Part shown: positions 44,929 through 55,614 of the stretch, in pieces
How positions within the stretch are numbered: the stretch's first letter is position 1
Layout of the letters: each line of letters opens with the position of its first letter
Origin: an uncultured SAR86 cluster bacterium
GTDB lineage: Bacteria; Pseudomonadota; Gammaproteobacteria; Magnimaribacterales; AG-339-G14
Reading direction: 5' to 3'
NCBI GenBank assembly: GCA_902562135.1
Contig: CACESE010000005.1
Location: 1 to 64,000, forward strand
Length of the DNA stretch: 64,000 nt
The notes under the pieces: model-generated
The model's database searches: none
The model's input: only the letters and a program-made list of their open reading frames with translations
What the model was told of the DNA's origin: nothing
Made by a program: the position numbers and the translations under genes

Positions 44929-45663
44929 ATGAATTTGATAGGCGGAATTGTTGGCGGAATGATGGGTTTCATCATCCTTGGTCCGTTAGGGGCTTTAGTA
45001 GGCAGTGTTTTGGGATCTAGAATGTCCAATAGTTCAGTTACTAGAAAAAATCCTAACAACTTTGATCATCAGTTAGCATTTTTTGCTGCCCTTTTTGCTT
45101 GTTTAGCGAAAATAGCTAAAGCAGATGGTCAGGTCACAACAGATGAAATAAATAAAATTGAAGGTTTTATTTCCAAAAAATTTAATTTAAATGGAGAAGA
45201 AAGAAATTTCGCAATAAATATTTTTCAAAAAGCAAAAGATGACAATGTTTCTTTTGATTCCTATGCTAGCCAGTTGGCTAAACTTTTAAAGCAAAGTCCA
45301 AATTCTTTAATTATTTTTTACGAGCTTCTATTTGAATTAGCCTTGGCCGATGGAGTATTACATCCCAACGAAGAAAAGTTACTTAAAAGAGTCCCTAAGA
45401 TATTTGGCTTTAGTGATCAACTTTATAATCAGTTATTTCAAAAATATGGATTAAAGACTAGCAATCATTACCAAGTCTTAGGAGTTTCAAAAGAAATGAC
45501 CTTTAACGAAATAAGAAAGGTTTATTTAAAAAAGAGAAGAGAATTTCACCCTGATAAATTAATTTCAAAAGGCCTTCCAGAGGAATTAATTGAGAAAGCC
45601 AAAGAAAAGTTTATTGAAATCCAAGAAGCATATGAAGAATTGGAAAAAATTCATAAAAAATGA
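44929..45663 (+). CDS. djlA: DjlA-like membrane J-domain co-chaperone
   Basis: A 244-residue protein with an N-terminal glycine-rich hydrophobic segment (about residues 3-26), a TerB-like helical domain in the middle (AKIAKADGQVTTDE, ALADGVLHPNEE) and a C-terminal J domain from about residue 182, with the HPD motif in REFHPDKL. This is the order of DjlA, a co-chaperone that stimulates DnaK at the inner membrane. It is slightly shorter than E. coli DjlA (271). Confidence 0.9.
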   Translation: MNLIGGIVGGMMGFIILGPLGALVGSVLGSRMSNSSVTRKNPNNFDHQLAFFAALFACLAKIAKADGQVTTDEINKIEGFISKKFNLNGEERNFAINIFQKAKDDNVSFDSYASQLAKLLKQSPNSLIIFYELLFELALADGVLHPNEEKLLKRVPKIFGFSDQLYNQLFQKYGLKTSNHYQVLGVSKEMTFNEIRKVYLKKRREFHPDKLISKGLPEELIEKAKEKFIEIQEAYEELEKIHKK

Positions 45664-45674
45664 TAATTTGAATT

Positions 45675-46142
45675 ATGAGTTTTTTTACTTCGTTAAACCA
45701 AAAGTTGATGCAACTTAATGGGCTTGATTTTTTAATTTTATTTTCTTTGAGAATTTACCTAGCCTATATTTTTTGGGTAGCCGGAGTAAGGAAAATTGTT
45801 TGGGACAATGGAATGCCAAATATAGACAGATTTGCAAATTTTCTCGGTCCTGGAGGGAGTGATAACCTAAATTTGTTCTTACCGAATTTTTTTGGATGGT
45901 TAGCAGTGCTGGCTGAAGCAGGAGGAGCCGTTTTACTTTTTTTAGGGCTTTTTTCTAGATGGGCTGTTATACCTCTCATTATTACAATGCTTGTTGCTTT
46001 CTATTATCATCTTCCCAATGGATGGAGCATTGATGCTGGCGGAGTTGAATTGACAGTAACTTATATAGTGATGTTGTCAGTAATTTTAATTTTTGGACCA
46101 GGAAAATATTTGTCCCTAGATTATTGGGTTTTGAGAAAATAA
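45675..46142 (+). CDS. DoxX family membrane protein
   Basis: A 155-residue protein with four hydrophobic segments and the DoxX-type motifs RIYLAYIFWVAG and LAEAGGAVLLFLGLFSR. The family is found in quinone-linked or thiosulfate-oxidation settings but its function is generally not known. It sits 11 bases after djlA and one base before pdxH. Confidence 0.8.
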   Translation: MSFFTSLNQKLMQLNGLDFLILFSLRIYLAYIFWVAGVRKIVWDNGMPNIDRFANFLGPGGSDNLNLFLPNFFGWLAVLAEAGGAVLLFLGLFSRWAVIPLIITMLVAFYYHLPNGWSIDAGGVELTVTYIVMLSVILIFGPGKYLSLDYWVLRK

Positions 46143-46143
46143 A

Positions 46144-46749
46144 TTGTTATTTCATTCTGATATTACTTCTGAACCTCTTTTGAAGGTTGTTGAAATTTTA
46201 AATAAAGCTATGACTAGAAATTTAGTTGATTGGAATGCTATGAATATAGCTACAGTTAACTCAATTGGCCAACCTTCGTCTAGGATGGTTTTATTAAAGA
46301 AAATTGATGAGAGGGGCTTTGTTTTTTATTCAAATTTTAATAGCAAAAAGGGAAAAGAAATTGACTCTAATAATTCGGTGGCCTTAAATTTTTGGTGGAG
46401 AGAGTTAAAAGAGCAAATAAGAATCGAGGGGCAGATTGGAAAATTGTCATCGGAAGAATCTGATGAATATTTTAATTCCAGACCACTACAATCAAGAGTA
46501 GCAGCTATCGTTTCTAAACAAAGTGAAAAAATAGAATCATACGATAAATTAAATGATGAAATAAGGAAACTCACTTCAGAATTTGAAAATAAAAATGAAG
46601 ATCCTGTCAGGCCAGAGCATTGCGGGTTATATCTAATAAGTCCAAAATCTATAGAAATTTGGAAAGAAGGAGATTTTAGAACGCATTTTAGAGAAAAATT
46701 CATTAAAAAAGACGATAACGCTTGGGAGAGTTATTTTTTATCTCCTTAA
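46144..46749 (+). CDS. pdxH: Pyridoxamine/pyridoxine 5'-phosphate oxidase
   Basis: FMN enzyme of the cytoplasm that makes pyridoxal 5'-phosphate. The 201 residues include SRMVLLKKIDERGFVFYSN, FWWRELKEQIRIEG and the C-terminal FRTHFREKF; these match FMN- and substrate-binding positions of PdxH. The start is TTG at 46144. The E. coli protein is 218 residues; the missing part is the mobile N-terminus. pdxB, in the same vitamin B6 pathway, is at 62164. Confidence 0.92.
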   Translation: MLFHSDITSEPLLKVVEILNKAMTRNLVDWNAMNIATVNSIGQPSSRMVLLKKIDERGFVFYSNFNSKKGKEIDSNNSVALNFWWRELKEQIRIEGQIGKLSSEESDEYFNSRPLQSRVAAIVSKQSEKIESYDKLNDEIRKLTSEFENKNEDPVRPEHCGLYLISPKSIEIWKEGDFRTHFREKFIKKDDNAWESYFLSP

Positions 46750-46758
46750 AAATTGGGT

Positions 46759-46764
46759 TATAAT
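46759..46764 (+). promoter_or_regulatory. Probable -10 box of the thrS operon
   Basis: TATAAT lies 31 bases before the thrS ATG, giving a leader of about 25 bases. The leader has GACC...GGTC complementary arms at 46774-46789 that could form a small hairpin next to the start codon. The long tRNA-like operator known for E. coli thrS does not fit in so short a leader. Confidence 0.5.
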
Positions 46765-46795
46765 CCTTGCATGGACCGTTCGTATAGGTCATTAA

Positions 46796-48724
46796 ATGAT
46801 AGAAATAAAACTTCCTGACAATTCCATTAAAAAATTCGAAAATCCTGTTTCTATATTTGAGGTAGCAGAGTCTATCGGCTTAGGACTGGCAAAAGCTACA
46901 GTTGCAGGAAAAGTAAATGGAAATTTAAAAGATGCCTGTGATTTAATCGAGGAAAACGCCTCTTTAGAAATTATTCGCGCACAAGATCAAGAAGGCTTAG
47001 AAATCATAAGACATAGTTGCGCTCACTTATTTGGTCACGCCCTTAAACAAATTTATCCTGACGCAAAGATGGCAATTGGACCAGTAATTAATAATGGATT
47101 TTACTATGACATCGATCTTGAAAAGTCTTTAACTAAAGATGACTTAGAAAACATTGAAACAAGAATGAAAAAGTTGTCGGCTTCAGATTACGAAGTCATC
47201 AAGAAAGTTATGCCAAAAATAAAGGCTGAAGAAATTTTTAAAAGTAGAAACGAAGACTATAAATTGGAAATTCTAAAAGACATTGATGATGAAGAAACTG
47301 TTGGTTTGTACTATCACCAAGAATATATCGATATGTGTAGAGGGCCTCACGTAAATTCAATGAAACACTTAAAAGCATTTAAATTGACTCATGTTGCAGG
47401 GGCTTATTGGAGAGGCGATTCAAAAAATAAAATGTTACAAAGAGTTTATGGAACTTTGTGGAATTCAGAAAAGGACTTAAAGAAACATTTAAGTAATATT
47501 GAAGAAGCTTCAAAAAGAGATCATAGAAAATTGGGTCAAAAATTTGATTTGTTCCATTTCCAAGAAGAAGCGCCAGGGATGGTTTTCTGGCATCCAAAAG
47601 GGTGGACAATTTTCAGGTTGTTAGAGAACTTCATTAGGGAAAAGCAATTAAGTGCTGGTTATGAGGAAATTAAAACACCACAAGTTTTGGACAGAAAATT
47701 ATGGGAAAAATCAGGACATTGGGATAAATATAGAGAAAATATGTACATCACAGAAATAGATGAAGAGCATGCAAATGAAAAAAGAGTAAATGCCTTAAAG
47801 CCAATGAGCTGTCCTGCGCATGTTCAAATTTACAATCAAGGAATTAAATCTTATAGAGATCTTCCAGTAAGGTTAGCTGAGTTCGGATGTTGTCATAGAT
47901 ATGAAGCCTCGGGAACTTTGCATGGATTGATGAGAGTAAGGCAATTAACTCAGGATGATGGACATATTTTCTGTACTGAAGATCAAATTGAATCAGAGAC
48001 ACAAAATTTTATAGAGGTACTTTCCGAGGTTTATGATGAATTAGGATTTAAGAATTTTAAAATAAATTTATCTACGCGTCCTGATGTCAGAGTAGGTTCA
48101 GATGAAATATGGGATAGGGCCGAAGATGCTCTTCAACAAGCCATAAATAAATTAAATTTAAAATATGAAGTTTCTGAGGGTGATGGTGCTTTTTACGGCC
48201 CAAAACTAGATTTTATTCTTACCGATGCAATCGATAGAGAGTGGCAATGCGGAACACTTCAATTAGATTTTAATTTACCGGAAAGATTAGATGCACGATT
48301 TGTTGGAGAAGATGGTGAAAAACATCACCCGGTTATGATGCATCGAGCAATTTTGGGATCAGTAGAAAGGTTTATTGGAATTTTAATCGAAGAATTTGAT
48401 GGAAATTTTCCTGTTTGGCTGTCACCAATTCAAGCCGTAATAATTAATATTTCTCAAAAACATGAAAAAAAAGCTAGAGAAATTCAAGAAAAACTTAAAA
48501 GTAGAGGCTTTAGAGTGAAATTAGACTTGAGGAATGAGAAAATCACTTATAAAATCCGCGATCACTCAATGCAAAGAGTACCTTATCAACTTGTTGTGGG
48601 CGATAAAGAGGAAGAAACAAATACTGTATCTGTTCGAGCTCGAAAAGGTGAGGATTTAGGAAGCATGAAAATAGAAGATTTTTCTAACATGCTCAGCGAA
48701 AAAATAAAATCAAAGGAGGTTTGA
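46796..48724 (+). CDS. thrS: Threonyl-tRNA synthetase
   Basis: Charges tRNA-Thr. At 642 residues it equals the E. coli length. It shows the N-terminal TGS domain, the editing domain with HSCAH and the Zn-associated RGPHV, the class II catalytic core with zinc Cys in MSCPAH and the following histidines, [14 protein letters not shown]-like motif 2 region ([10 protein letters not shown]), motif 3 [11 protein letters not shown], and a C-terminal anticodon-binding domain. It heads the classical translation operon and is followed by infC after 33 bases. Confidence 0.98.
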   Translation: MIEIKLPDNSIKKFENPVSIFEVAESIGLGLAKATVAGKVNGNLKDACDLIEENASLEIIRAQDQEGLEIIRHSCAHLFGHALKQIYPDAKMAIGPVINNGFYYDIDLEKSLTKDDLENIETRMKKLSASDYEVIKKVMPKIKAEEIFKSRNEDYKLEILKDIDDEETVGLYYHQEYIDMCRGPHVNSMKHLKAFKLTHVAGAYWRGDSKNKMLQRVYGTLWNSEKDLKKHLSNIEEASKRDHRKLGQKFDLFHFQEEAPGMVFWHPKGWTIFRLLENFIREKQLSAGYEEIKTPQVLDRKLWEKSGHWDKYRENMYITEIDEEHANEKRVNALKPMSCPAHVQIYNQGIKSYRDLPVRLAEFGCCHRYEASGTLHGLMRVRQLTQDDGHIFCTEDQIESETQNFIEVLSEVYDELGFKNFKINLSTRPDVRVGSDEIWDRAEDALQQAINKLNLKYEVSEGDGAFYGPKLDFILTDAIDREWQCGTLQLDFNLPERLDARFVGEDGEKHHPVMMHRAILGSVERFIGILIEEFDGNFPVWLSPIQAVIINISQKHEKKAREIQEKLKSRGFRVKLDLRNEKITYKIRDHSMQRVPYQLVVGDKEEETNTVSVRARKGEDLGSMKIEDFSNMLSEKIKSKEV

Positions 48725-48757
48725 TTGGTTAAATTTTTTTTAGTTTCAGTCTAATTT

Positions 48758-49297
48758 ATGGCTCAAGCAAGAAGGGCGTTCGAAAAAAGAAATAAGCAGC
48801 CCATTAACAAATTCATCAAAGCTGCAAAAGTAAGACTAATATCTCAAACTGGTGAGCAATTAGGAGTTGTAGACTTAAATGAAGCTTTAGATAAGGCTAA
48901 AGATCAAGATTTAGATCTTGTCCAAATGAATAACGACACAGACACGCCTGTTTGTAAGTTAATGGACTATGGAAAACATCTTTTTGATCAGAAAAAACAA
49001 AAAGCAGCCTCTAAGAAAAAAACCAAAAAAACTCAACTTAAGGAGATTAAATTTAGACCTGGAACTGACGAGAACGATTATCAAATAAAGTTAAGAAATA
49101 TAATAAAGTTTTTGAATGAAGGGGATAAAACAAAAATTACAATGAGATTTAGAGGTAGAGAATTAGCTCATAAAGAAATAGGATTAAGGCTACTAAAGAG
49201 AGTAGAATCTGACCTTTCAGATATTGCCTCTGTGGAACAGGAGCCTGTTTCGGAAGGTAGACAATTCGTGATGCTTCTTAGCCCAAATAAAAAATAA
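48758..49297 (+). CDS. infC: Translation initiation factor IF-3
   Basis: Binds the 30S subunit and checks the start codon. The 179 residues have the N-domain ([26 protein letters not shown]) and the C-domain ([32 protein letters not shown]) of IF-3. The start codon is ATG at 48758. In E. coli and many gammaproteobacteria infC begins with AUU, which IF-3 uses to repress itself; that signal is missing here. Confidence 0.97.
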   Translation: MAQARRAFEKRNKQPINKFIKAAKVRLISQTGEQLGVVDLNEALDKAKDQDLDLVQMNNDTDTPVCKLMDYGKHLFDQKKQKAASKKKTKKTQLKEIKFRPGTDENDYQIKLRNIIKFLNEGDKTKITMRFRGRELAHKEIGLRLLKRVESDLSDIASVEQEPVSEGRQFVMLLSPNKK

Positions 49298-49299
49298 TT

Positions 49300-49497
49300 A
49301 TGCCAAAAATTAAAGTTCACAGCGGCGCAGCCAAACGTTTTAAAAAAACCGGTAATGGTTTGAAAAGAAAACATGCAAATAAAAGCCATATTCTTACTAA
49401 AATGACAACTAAATCTAAAAGACAACTTCGTGGAACGGTTGCTTTGGCAGCAGGCGATGAAAAACTAGTCAAAAGAATGTTTAAGGAGAAATCTTAA
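49300..49497 (+). CDS. rpmI: 50S ribosomal protein L35
   Basis: 65 residues, rich in Lys and Arg, with the L35 pattern [20 protein letters not shown] and the [16 protein letters not shown] block. It begins two bases after infC and overlaps rplT by one base. Normal size and position. Confidence 0.97.
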   Translation: MPKIKVHSGAAKRFKKTGNGLKRKHANKSHILTKMTTKSKRQLRGTVALAAGDEKLVKRMFKEKS

Positions 49498-49853
49498 TGG
49501 CTAGGGTTAAAAGAGGAGTTGAAGCTAGAAGGAAGCACAAGAAAGTTTTAAAACTTGCTAAAGGATACCGTGGCGCAAGAAGCAGAACTTTCAAAGTCGC
49601 TAAGCAGGCTGTCACGAGAGCTGGACAATATGCATATCGGGATAGAAAAGTAAAAAAAAGAACCTTTAGATCACTTTGGATAGTGAGAATAAATGCAGCT
49701 GTAAGAGAACATGGGATGTCTTATAGTGTTTTTATGAATAGTCTGAAGAAGGCTAACATCAATCTCGATCGAAGAGTGTTAGCAAATCTTGCTGCCGAAG
49801 ATTCAGAATCTTTTGCGGATTTAGTCGAAATTGCTAAACAAAATGCAGCATAA
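49497..49853 (+). CDS. rplT: 50S ribosomal protein L20
   Basis: 118 residues, as in E. coli. It contains the L20 start [19 protein letters not shown] and the RNA-binding [11 protein letters not shown] and the C-terminal LANLAAED. In E. coli L20 represses its own operon, but no clear leader pseudoknot was found here. Only eight bases separate it from pheS, so there is no room for the pheM attenuator. Confidence 0.97.
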   Translation: MARVKRGVEARRKHKKVLKLAKGYRGARSRTFKVAKQAVTRAGQYAYRDRKVKKRTFRSLWIVRINAAVREHGMSYSVFMNSLKKANINLDRRVLANLAAEDSESFADLVEIAKQNAA

Positions 49854-49861
49854 TATGTTGT

Positions 49862-50839
49862 ATGGATTTATCAAAACTTAAAGCGGATTTAAAAAAAGAC
49901 TTTAATTCATCTTCATCTTCTGTAGATCTTCAAAATTTAAAAGTTAAGTATCTTGGAAAAAAAGGCAAGATAACTAATTTATCTAAAAAACTAAGTACAT
50001 TTGAAAGAAAGGATCGACCAAAAGTAGGGAAAAAAATTAACGAACTTAAATTACTTTTTAACGAACTTAATGATAAAACTTCTCTTAAAATTGAAAAAAA
50101 AGAACTAGAAATTGAAATATCAAAAGAGCAAGTAGATGTTTCTCTTCCAGTGGATACATCTCAGAGAGGGGGGCTACATCCGATTACAAGAACAATTGAA
50201 AAAATATCCTCGTACTTTTTAACTAAAGGCTATCTTATTGAAGATGGCCCTGAAATAGAAAGCGAATACTATAATTTTGATGCGCTTAATATTCCACAAG
50301 ATCACCCTGCTAGAGATATGCACGATACCTTTTATTTAAGTACTGGAGACTTGCTTAGAACTCATACCTCACCAGTTCAGATTCATGCTCTAGAAAAATA
50401 TGAAATGCCTTTAAAAATCCTTTGCCCAGGAAAAGTCTATAGAAGTGATTCGGATCCAACACATACTCCTATGTTCCATCAAATAGAAGGATTAGTAATA
50501 GATAAAAATGTGAACTTTGGAAATTTGAAAAAGGAATTAGTTGATTTTTTGAATTATTTTTTTGGAAAGGATTTAAAAGTTAGATTTCGCCCCTCTTATT
50601 TTCCATTTACTGAACCCTCCGCTGAGGTAGACATTATGGATCAAAAGGGTTGGTTAGAAATAATGGGCTGCGGAATGGTTCATCCAAATGTTTTAAAAAT
50701 GTCAGGCATAGATTATAAAAAATATTCTGGCTTTGCATTTGGCTTAGGAATAGAAAGAATGGCTAAGTTAGATTATTCAATTAGCGATATGCGCATTTTA
50801 TTTGAAAATGACTTAAAAGCTATTTCGGGTAAAAAATGA
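49862..50839 (+). CDS. pheS: Phenylalanyl-tRNA synthetase alpha subunit
   Basis: Catalytic subunit of the alpha2-beta2 enzyme. The 325 residues (E. coli 327) have an N-terminal coiled-coil part and the class II core: HPITRTIEKI, PARDMHDTFY (motif 2 area), VYRSDSDPTHTPMFHQIEG and the motif 3 FAFGLGIERMAKL. It starts eight bases after rplT and overlaps pheT by four. Confidence 0.97.
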   Translation: MDLSKLKADLKKDFNSSSSSVDLQNLKVKYLGKKGKITNLSKKLSTFERKDRPKVGKKINELKLLFNELNDKTSLKIEKKELEIEISKEQVDVSLPVDTSQRGGLHPITRTIEKISSYFLTKGYLIEDGPEIESEYYNFDALNIPQDHPARDMHDTFYLSTGDLLRTHTSPVQIHALEKYEMPLKILCPGKVYRSDSDPTHTPMFHQIEGLVIDKNVNFGNLKKELVDFLNYFFGKDLKVRFRPSYFPFTEPSAEVDIMDQKGWLEIMGCGMVHPNVLKMSGIDYKKYSGFAFGLGIERMAKLDYSISDMRILFENDLKAISGKK

Positions 50840-52866
50840 AATTTTTAAAGTCTCATTTACTAGAGAAGGTGCCAATGAAAATTGACACTAGAAAACTTGA
50901 AACCGAGTTGACTAGACTTGGTTTGGAAGTGGATTCCGTAAAAAAATTTAAAAATAAAGCAGATTTTGTTTTAGATTTAGACTTAACGCCAAATCGTGGA
51001 GATTGTTTTAGCGTTCTTGGTATTGCAAGAGAGTTAGCAGCAGCCGAGAACAAAAAAATAAAACAAGAAATCGTTGATTTAAAAAAAACTGACCTTAAAC
51101 CTAAAACCAGAGTTAAATTATCGGCTCAAGGTGCTTGTCCAAGGTATAGTTTTATTGAAATTTACAATTTTGATAATTCAAAAAAAATCCCAAATTTTAT
51201 TCTGGATAGGCTTGAAGCTGGAGGAATTAATTCTATAAATCCTGTAGTTGATATTTTGAACTATGTCATGTTGGACTTTGGCCAGCCAATGCATGCATTT
51301 GATTTGGATAAAATTGGCAAGGTTATAGACGTTAGATATGCCAAGGATAAAGAAAAAGTAAAACTTTTGGATGAATCTACAAAAGTTTTAAACAAAAATT
51401 GTCTTGTTATTTCTGATGAGAATCAGGCATTAGCATTTGCTGGAATCATGGGGGGATTGAATTCTTCAGTGACAAACGAAACTAATTCCATTTTTATTGA
51501 GTCAGCTTTCTTCACTCCAGATGTTATTAGAGGTAAAGCGAGAAACTTCAATATACAAACCGATTCTTCACAAAGATTTGAAAGGGGAGTTGATTTTAAT
51601 ATACAAATTCAGGCTTTAAAAAAAGTAACCAACTTAATAATAAAATATTTATCAGGGTCTTATTCTGTTATTTCCACTGTTGAACAAAAAAAACATATTC
51701 CAGATCAAAGAAAGATTACTCTTAATTCATCAAATTTAAGAACAAAGCTAGGGTATGAAATCAAATCTAATAAAATAAAAAAAGTCTTAAAATCTCTTGA
51801 TTTAAAAGTAGAGAGTTTAAAAAATAATTTTCTATCGGTTGAAGTTTCAAGTCATAGATTTGATCTAAAAATCGAAGAGGATCTAATAGAAGAAATTGCC
51901 CGAATTGAAGGATATGACAATATTCCTTCAATTGATTTAAAAACCACAAACCAACAATACAGAAACTCAAAATATCTTCAGTCTTTGCAGTTAAAGAAAT
52001 ATTTAGCAAACCAAGGATATCAGGAAGTTATTAATTACTCTTTTATAAATAAACAAATTTTAGATGATTTAGATATCATCCATGAAACTATCAAGATTAA
52101 AAATCCTCTCAATGAAAACCTAGAAGTCATGAGACCCAGTCTGATGCCGAGCTTAATAACAAACTTAAAAAGTAATTTAAATCGTGGAGAAACTTTTATA
52201 AAAATATTTGAAGAAGGAAAAGTTTTTAAACTAGATTCAGCAAAAAGCGAAACAAACATGTTTTCAGGCTTAATATTCGATCATGACAAGAAAAAAAATT
52301 GGAATGATAAAGCAATCTTTGATTTTTTTGATTTAAAAAAATTAATTATTGATATGTTGGGATATCTTTCTGCAACTAATATAAAGTTTATAAAGAGTAA
52401 AAACGTTTTTTTACACCCAAATATTTCTTTAGATGTTGTGGTTAAAGGAAAAATAATAGGATCTTTTGGAAGGGTTCATCCAAAAATTAACAAAAACTTT
52501 GGAATCAAAAAAACATTTTTTTACTTTGAATTCTTAACAGAATCCTTGTTTTTTGAAAGTGACATTAAGATAAATGAATCTTCAAAATATCCATCTATTC
52601 AAAGAGATTTATCTTTTTTAATTCCTGGAAAAATAGATTTTGATAAATTATATGAATTAGCTAAAAAATTAGGCGGATCGAATTTAGTCAATTTCAAGCT
52701 ATTCGACCTTTATCAAGAGTCTGAAAAAAACCAAGACTCAAGTTATGCTTTTAATTTCACTTGGCAATCAAAAAAGAAAACTTTAGAAGATAAAGAGATA
52801 GATTTGATAGTATCAGATATTATAAAAGGCTTTCAGAAAAAGTTTAACGCGAAACTTAGAAGTTAA
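50836..52866 (+). CDS. pheT: Phenylalanyl-tRNA synthetase beta subunit lacking the OB-fold domain
   Basis: Pairs with PheS. The protein has 676 residues against about 795 in E. coli. The N-terminus aligns (ELTRLGLEVDSVKKF), then jumps directly to DLDLTPNRGDC, so the EMAP II-like OB tRNA-binding domain (about residues 40-150 in E. coli) is absent, which accounts for most of the missing length. The B3/B4 editing domain, B5 and class II-like core are present, and the C-terminal FDX-ACB domain (SKYPSIQRDLSFLIP) is intact. The reading frame is unbroken. The loss looks like a clean domain deletion. Confidence 0.95.
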   Translation: MKFLKSHLLEKVPMKIDTRKLETELTRLGLEVDSVKKFKNKADFVLDLDLTPNRGDCFSVLGIARELAAAENKKIKQEIVDLKKTDLKPKTRVKLSAQGACPRYSFIEIYNFDNSKKIPNFILDRLEAGGINSINPVVDILNYVMLDFGQPMHAFDLDKIGKVIDVRYAKDKEKVKLLDESTKVLNKNCLVISDENQALAFAGIMGGLNSSVTNETNSIFIESAFFTPDVIRGKARNFNIQTDSSQRFERGVDFNIQIQALKKVTNLIIKYLSGSYSVISTVEQKKHIPDQRKITLNSSNLRTKLGYEIKSNKIKKVLKSLDLKVESLKNNFLSVEVSSHRFDLKIEEDLIEEIARIEGYDNIPSIDLKTTNQQYRNSKYLQSLQLKKYLANQGYQEVINYSFINKQILDDLDIIHETIKIKNPLNENLEVMRPSLMPSLITNLKSNLNRGETFIKIFEEGKVFKLDSAKSETNMFSGLIFDHDKKKNWNDKAIFDFFDLKKLIIDMLGYLSATNIKFIKSKNVFLHPNISLDVVVKGKIIGSFGRVHPKINKNFGIKKTFFYFEFLTESLFFESDIKINESSKYPSIQRDLSFLIPGKIDFDKLYELAKKLGGSNLVNFKLFDLYQESEKNQDSSYAFNFTWQSKKKTLEDKEIDLIVSDIIKGFQKKFNAKLRS

Positions 52867-52867
52867 T

Positions 52868-53143
52868 ATGTCTATCACTAAATCGGACTTAGTTAATCAA
52901 TTGAATCAGAAATTAGGACTTCCCAAAAAAGAAAGCATCATGATTGTTGAGACTTTTTTTCAAGAAATTTCTGAGGCTTTGGCCAGAGGTGAGGAGGTAA
53001 AGTTGCCTGGATTAGGAAATTTTTCTACATCTTTCAAAAAAAGTAGACCTGGAAGAAACCCAAAGACAGGAAAACAATATGTAATTGAAGCAAGAAATGT
53101 CATAAGCTTTAAAGCTAGTAAAAAGTTAAGAAAAGAGCTCTAA
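52868..53143 (+). CDS. ihfA: Integration host factor subunit alpha
   Basis: Partner of IhfB. The 91 residues begin MSITKSDLVNQLNQKLGLPK and include the arm KSRPGRNPKTGKQ with the conserved GRNPKTG at about residues 63-69. It starts one base after pheT, its usual place. Confidence 0.96.
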   Translation: MSITKSDLVNQLNQKLGLPKKESIMIVETFFQEISEALARGEEVKLPGLGNFSTSFKKSRPGRNPKTGKQYVIEARNVISFKASKKLRKEL

Positions 53144-53147
53144 ATTA

Positions 53148-53471
53148 GTGGAAATTGATTTAAAAAAAATCCCTGATAAAAAATATTTTACAACTGCAGA
53201 AGTCACAAAAATTGTGGGCGCTAGAGCTCATACTTTAAGATATTGGGAAAGAGAATTTGATTCTTTGTTTAAATTAAAAAAGTTATCAAACAAAAGAGTT
53301 TTTAAAAAAAAGGATGTTATTAACCTATTAAAGATAAAAAGTCTTTTAAAAAATGAGGGCATGACTATTAAAGGTGCGAAGACTAAAATAAACGCCTTTG
53401 AAATAGACTTAAAATCTTCAGTTGACATTTTGCCTGTATTGAAGGAAATTTTAAAAGAATTAAAAAAATAG
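53148..53471 (+). CDS. MerR family transcriptional regulator
   Basis: A 107-residue DNA-binding protein starting with GTG at 53148. The N-terminal winged helix has KKYFTTAEVTKIVG and HTLRYWEREF at residues 8-33, the MerR signature; a short dimerisation helix follows. It is the usual MerR gene next to ihfA. No effector-binding domain is present, so the ligand is unknown. Confidence 0.88.
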   Translation: MEIDLKKIPDKKYFTTAEVTKIVGARAHTLRYWEREFDSLFKLKKLSNKRVFKKKDVINLLKIKSLLKNEGMTIKGAKTKINAFEIDLKSSVDILPVLKEILKELKK

Positions 53472-53485
53472 TTTGGGAGAGAATC

Positions 53486-54010
53486 ATGAGAAGAATTGTT
53501 ACAGGTCATAACAAAGAGGGTAAATCAATTATTAATATTGATGGTCCACCAGCAAGAACTTTAGGAGAAGATGTCGGAGGACTTTATGAACTTTGGAATA
53601 CTGACGGAAAAGATGTAAATTCATTAGACTCAGTAGATAGGGCTAATTCAGATGTAATTCTATCTCCACCGGCTGGAGGAACTAAATTTAGGTATTTTCA
53701 AATCAATCCAGTTCCGGAGGGAGTTTCTGCTGAGTTCATTGAAGAAGCCACTGCTGAAGCATTCGAAAAAATGGGAGCAGCACATCATAGAGTTGATACA
53801 ACAAGGCATCCAGCGATGCACAAAACTGAAACTGTAGATTACATAATTTTGCTTAAAGGCGAAGTTACTTTGATCCTTGATGAGGAAGAAGTCGCGTTAA
53901 AACCTTTTGACGTAGTTGTACAAAGAGGAACAAATCATGCTTGGGCAAATTATGGAAATGAACCGGCTCTCTTGATAGCAGTTTTAATCGATAGCAATGT
54001 AAGAGAGTAA
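53486..54010 (+). CDS. Cupin-domain protein
   Basis: A 174-residue protein with a C-terminal cupin barrel: MHKTETVDYIILLKGEVTLIL, a metal-site His/Glu set, and GTNHAWANYGNEPA. The N-terminal half resembles cupin proteins near acyl-CoA genes but shows no known domain. The ATG has a GGGAGA Shine-Dalgarno sequence. It lies directly before the carboxyltransferase gene and probably shares its message. Confidence 0.8.
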   Translation: MRRIVTGHNKEGKSIINIDGPPARTLGEDVGGLYELWNTDGKDVNSLDSVDRANSDVILSPPAGGTKFRYFQINPVPEGVSAEFIEEATAEAFEKMGAAHHRVDTTRHPAMHKTETVDYIILLKGEVTLILDEEEVALKPFDVVVQRGTNHAWANYGNEPALLIAVLIDSNVRE

Positions 54011-55604
<1,594 letters not shown>

Positions 55605-55614
55605 CAATTAAAAT

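Noticed and set aside
46326-46703. Minus-strand open frame of 125 codons inside pdxH
   Set aside because: Antisense to conserved pdxH motifs; no own promoter or ribosome site.
46774-46789. Short inverted repeat before thrS as a tRNA-like regulatory operator
   Set aside because: Only four pairs are clear and the leader is too short; it may form by chance.
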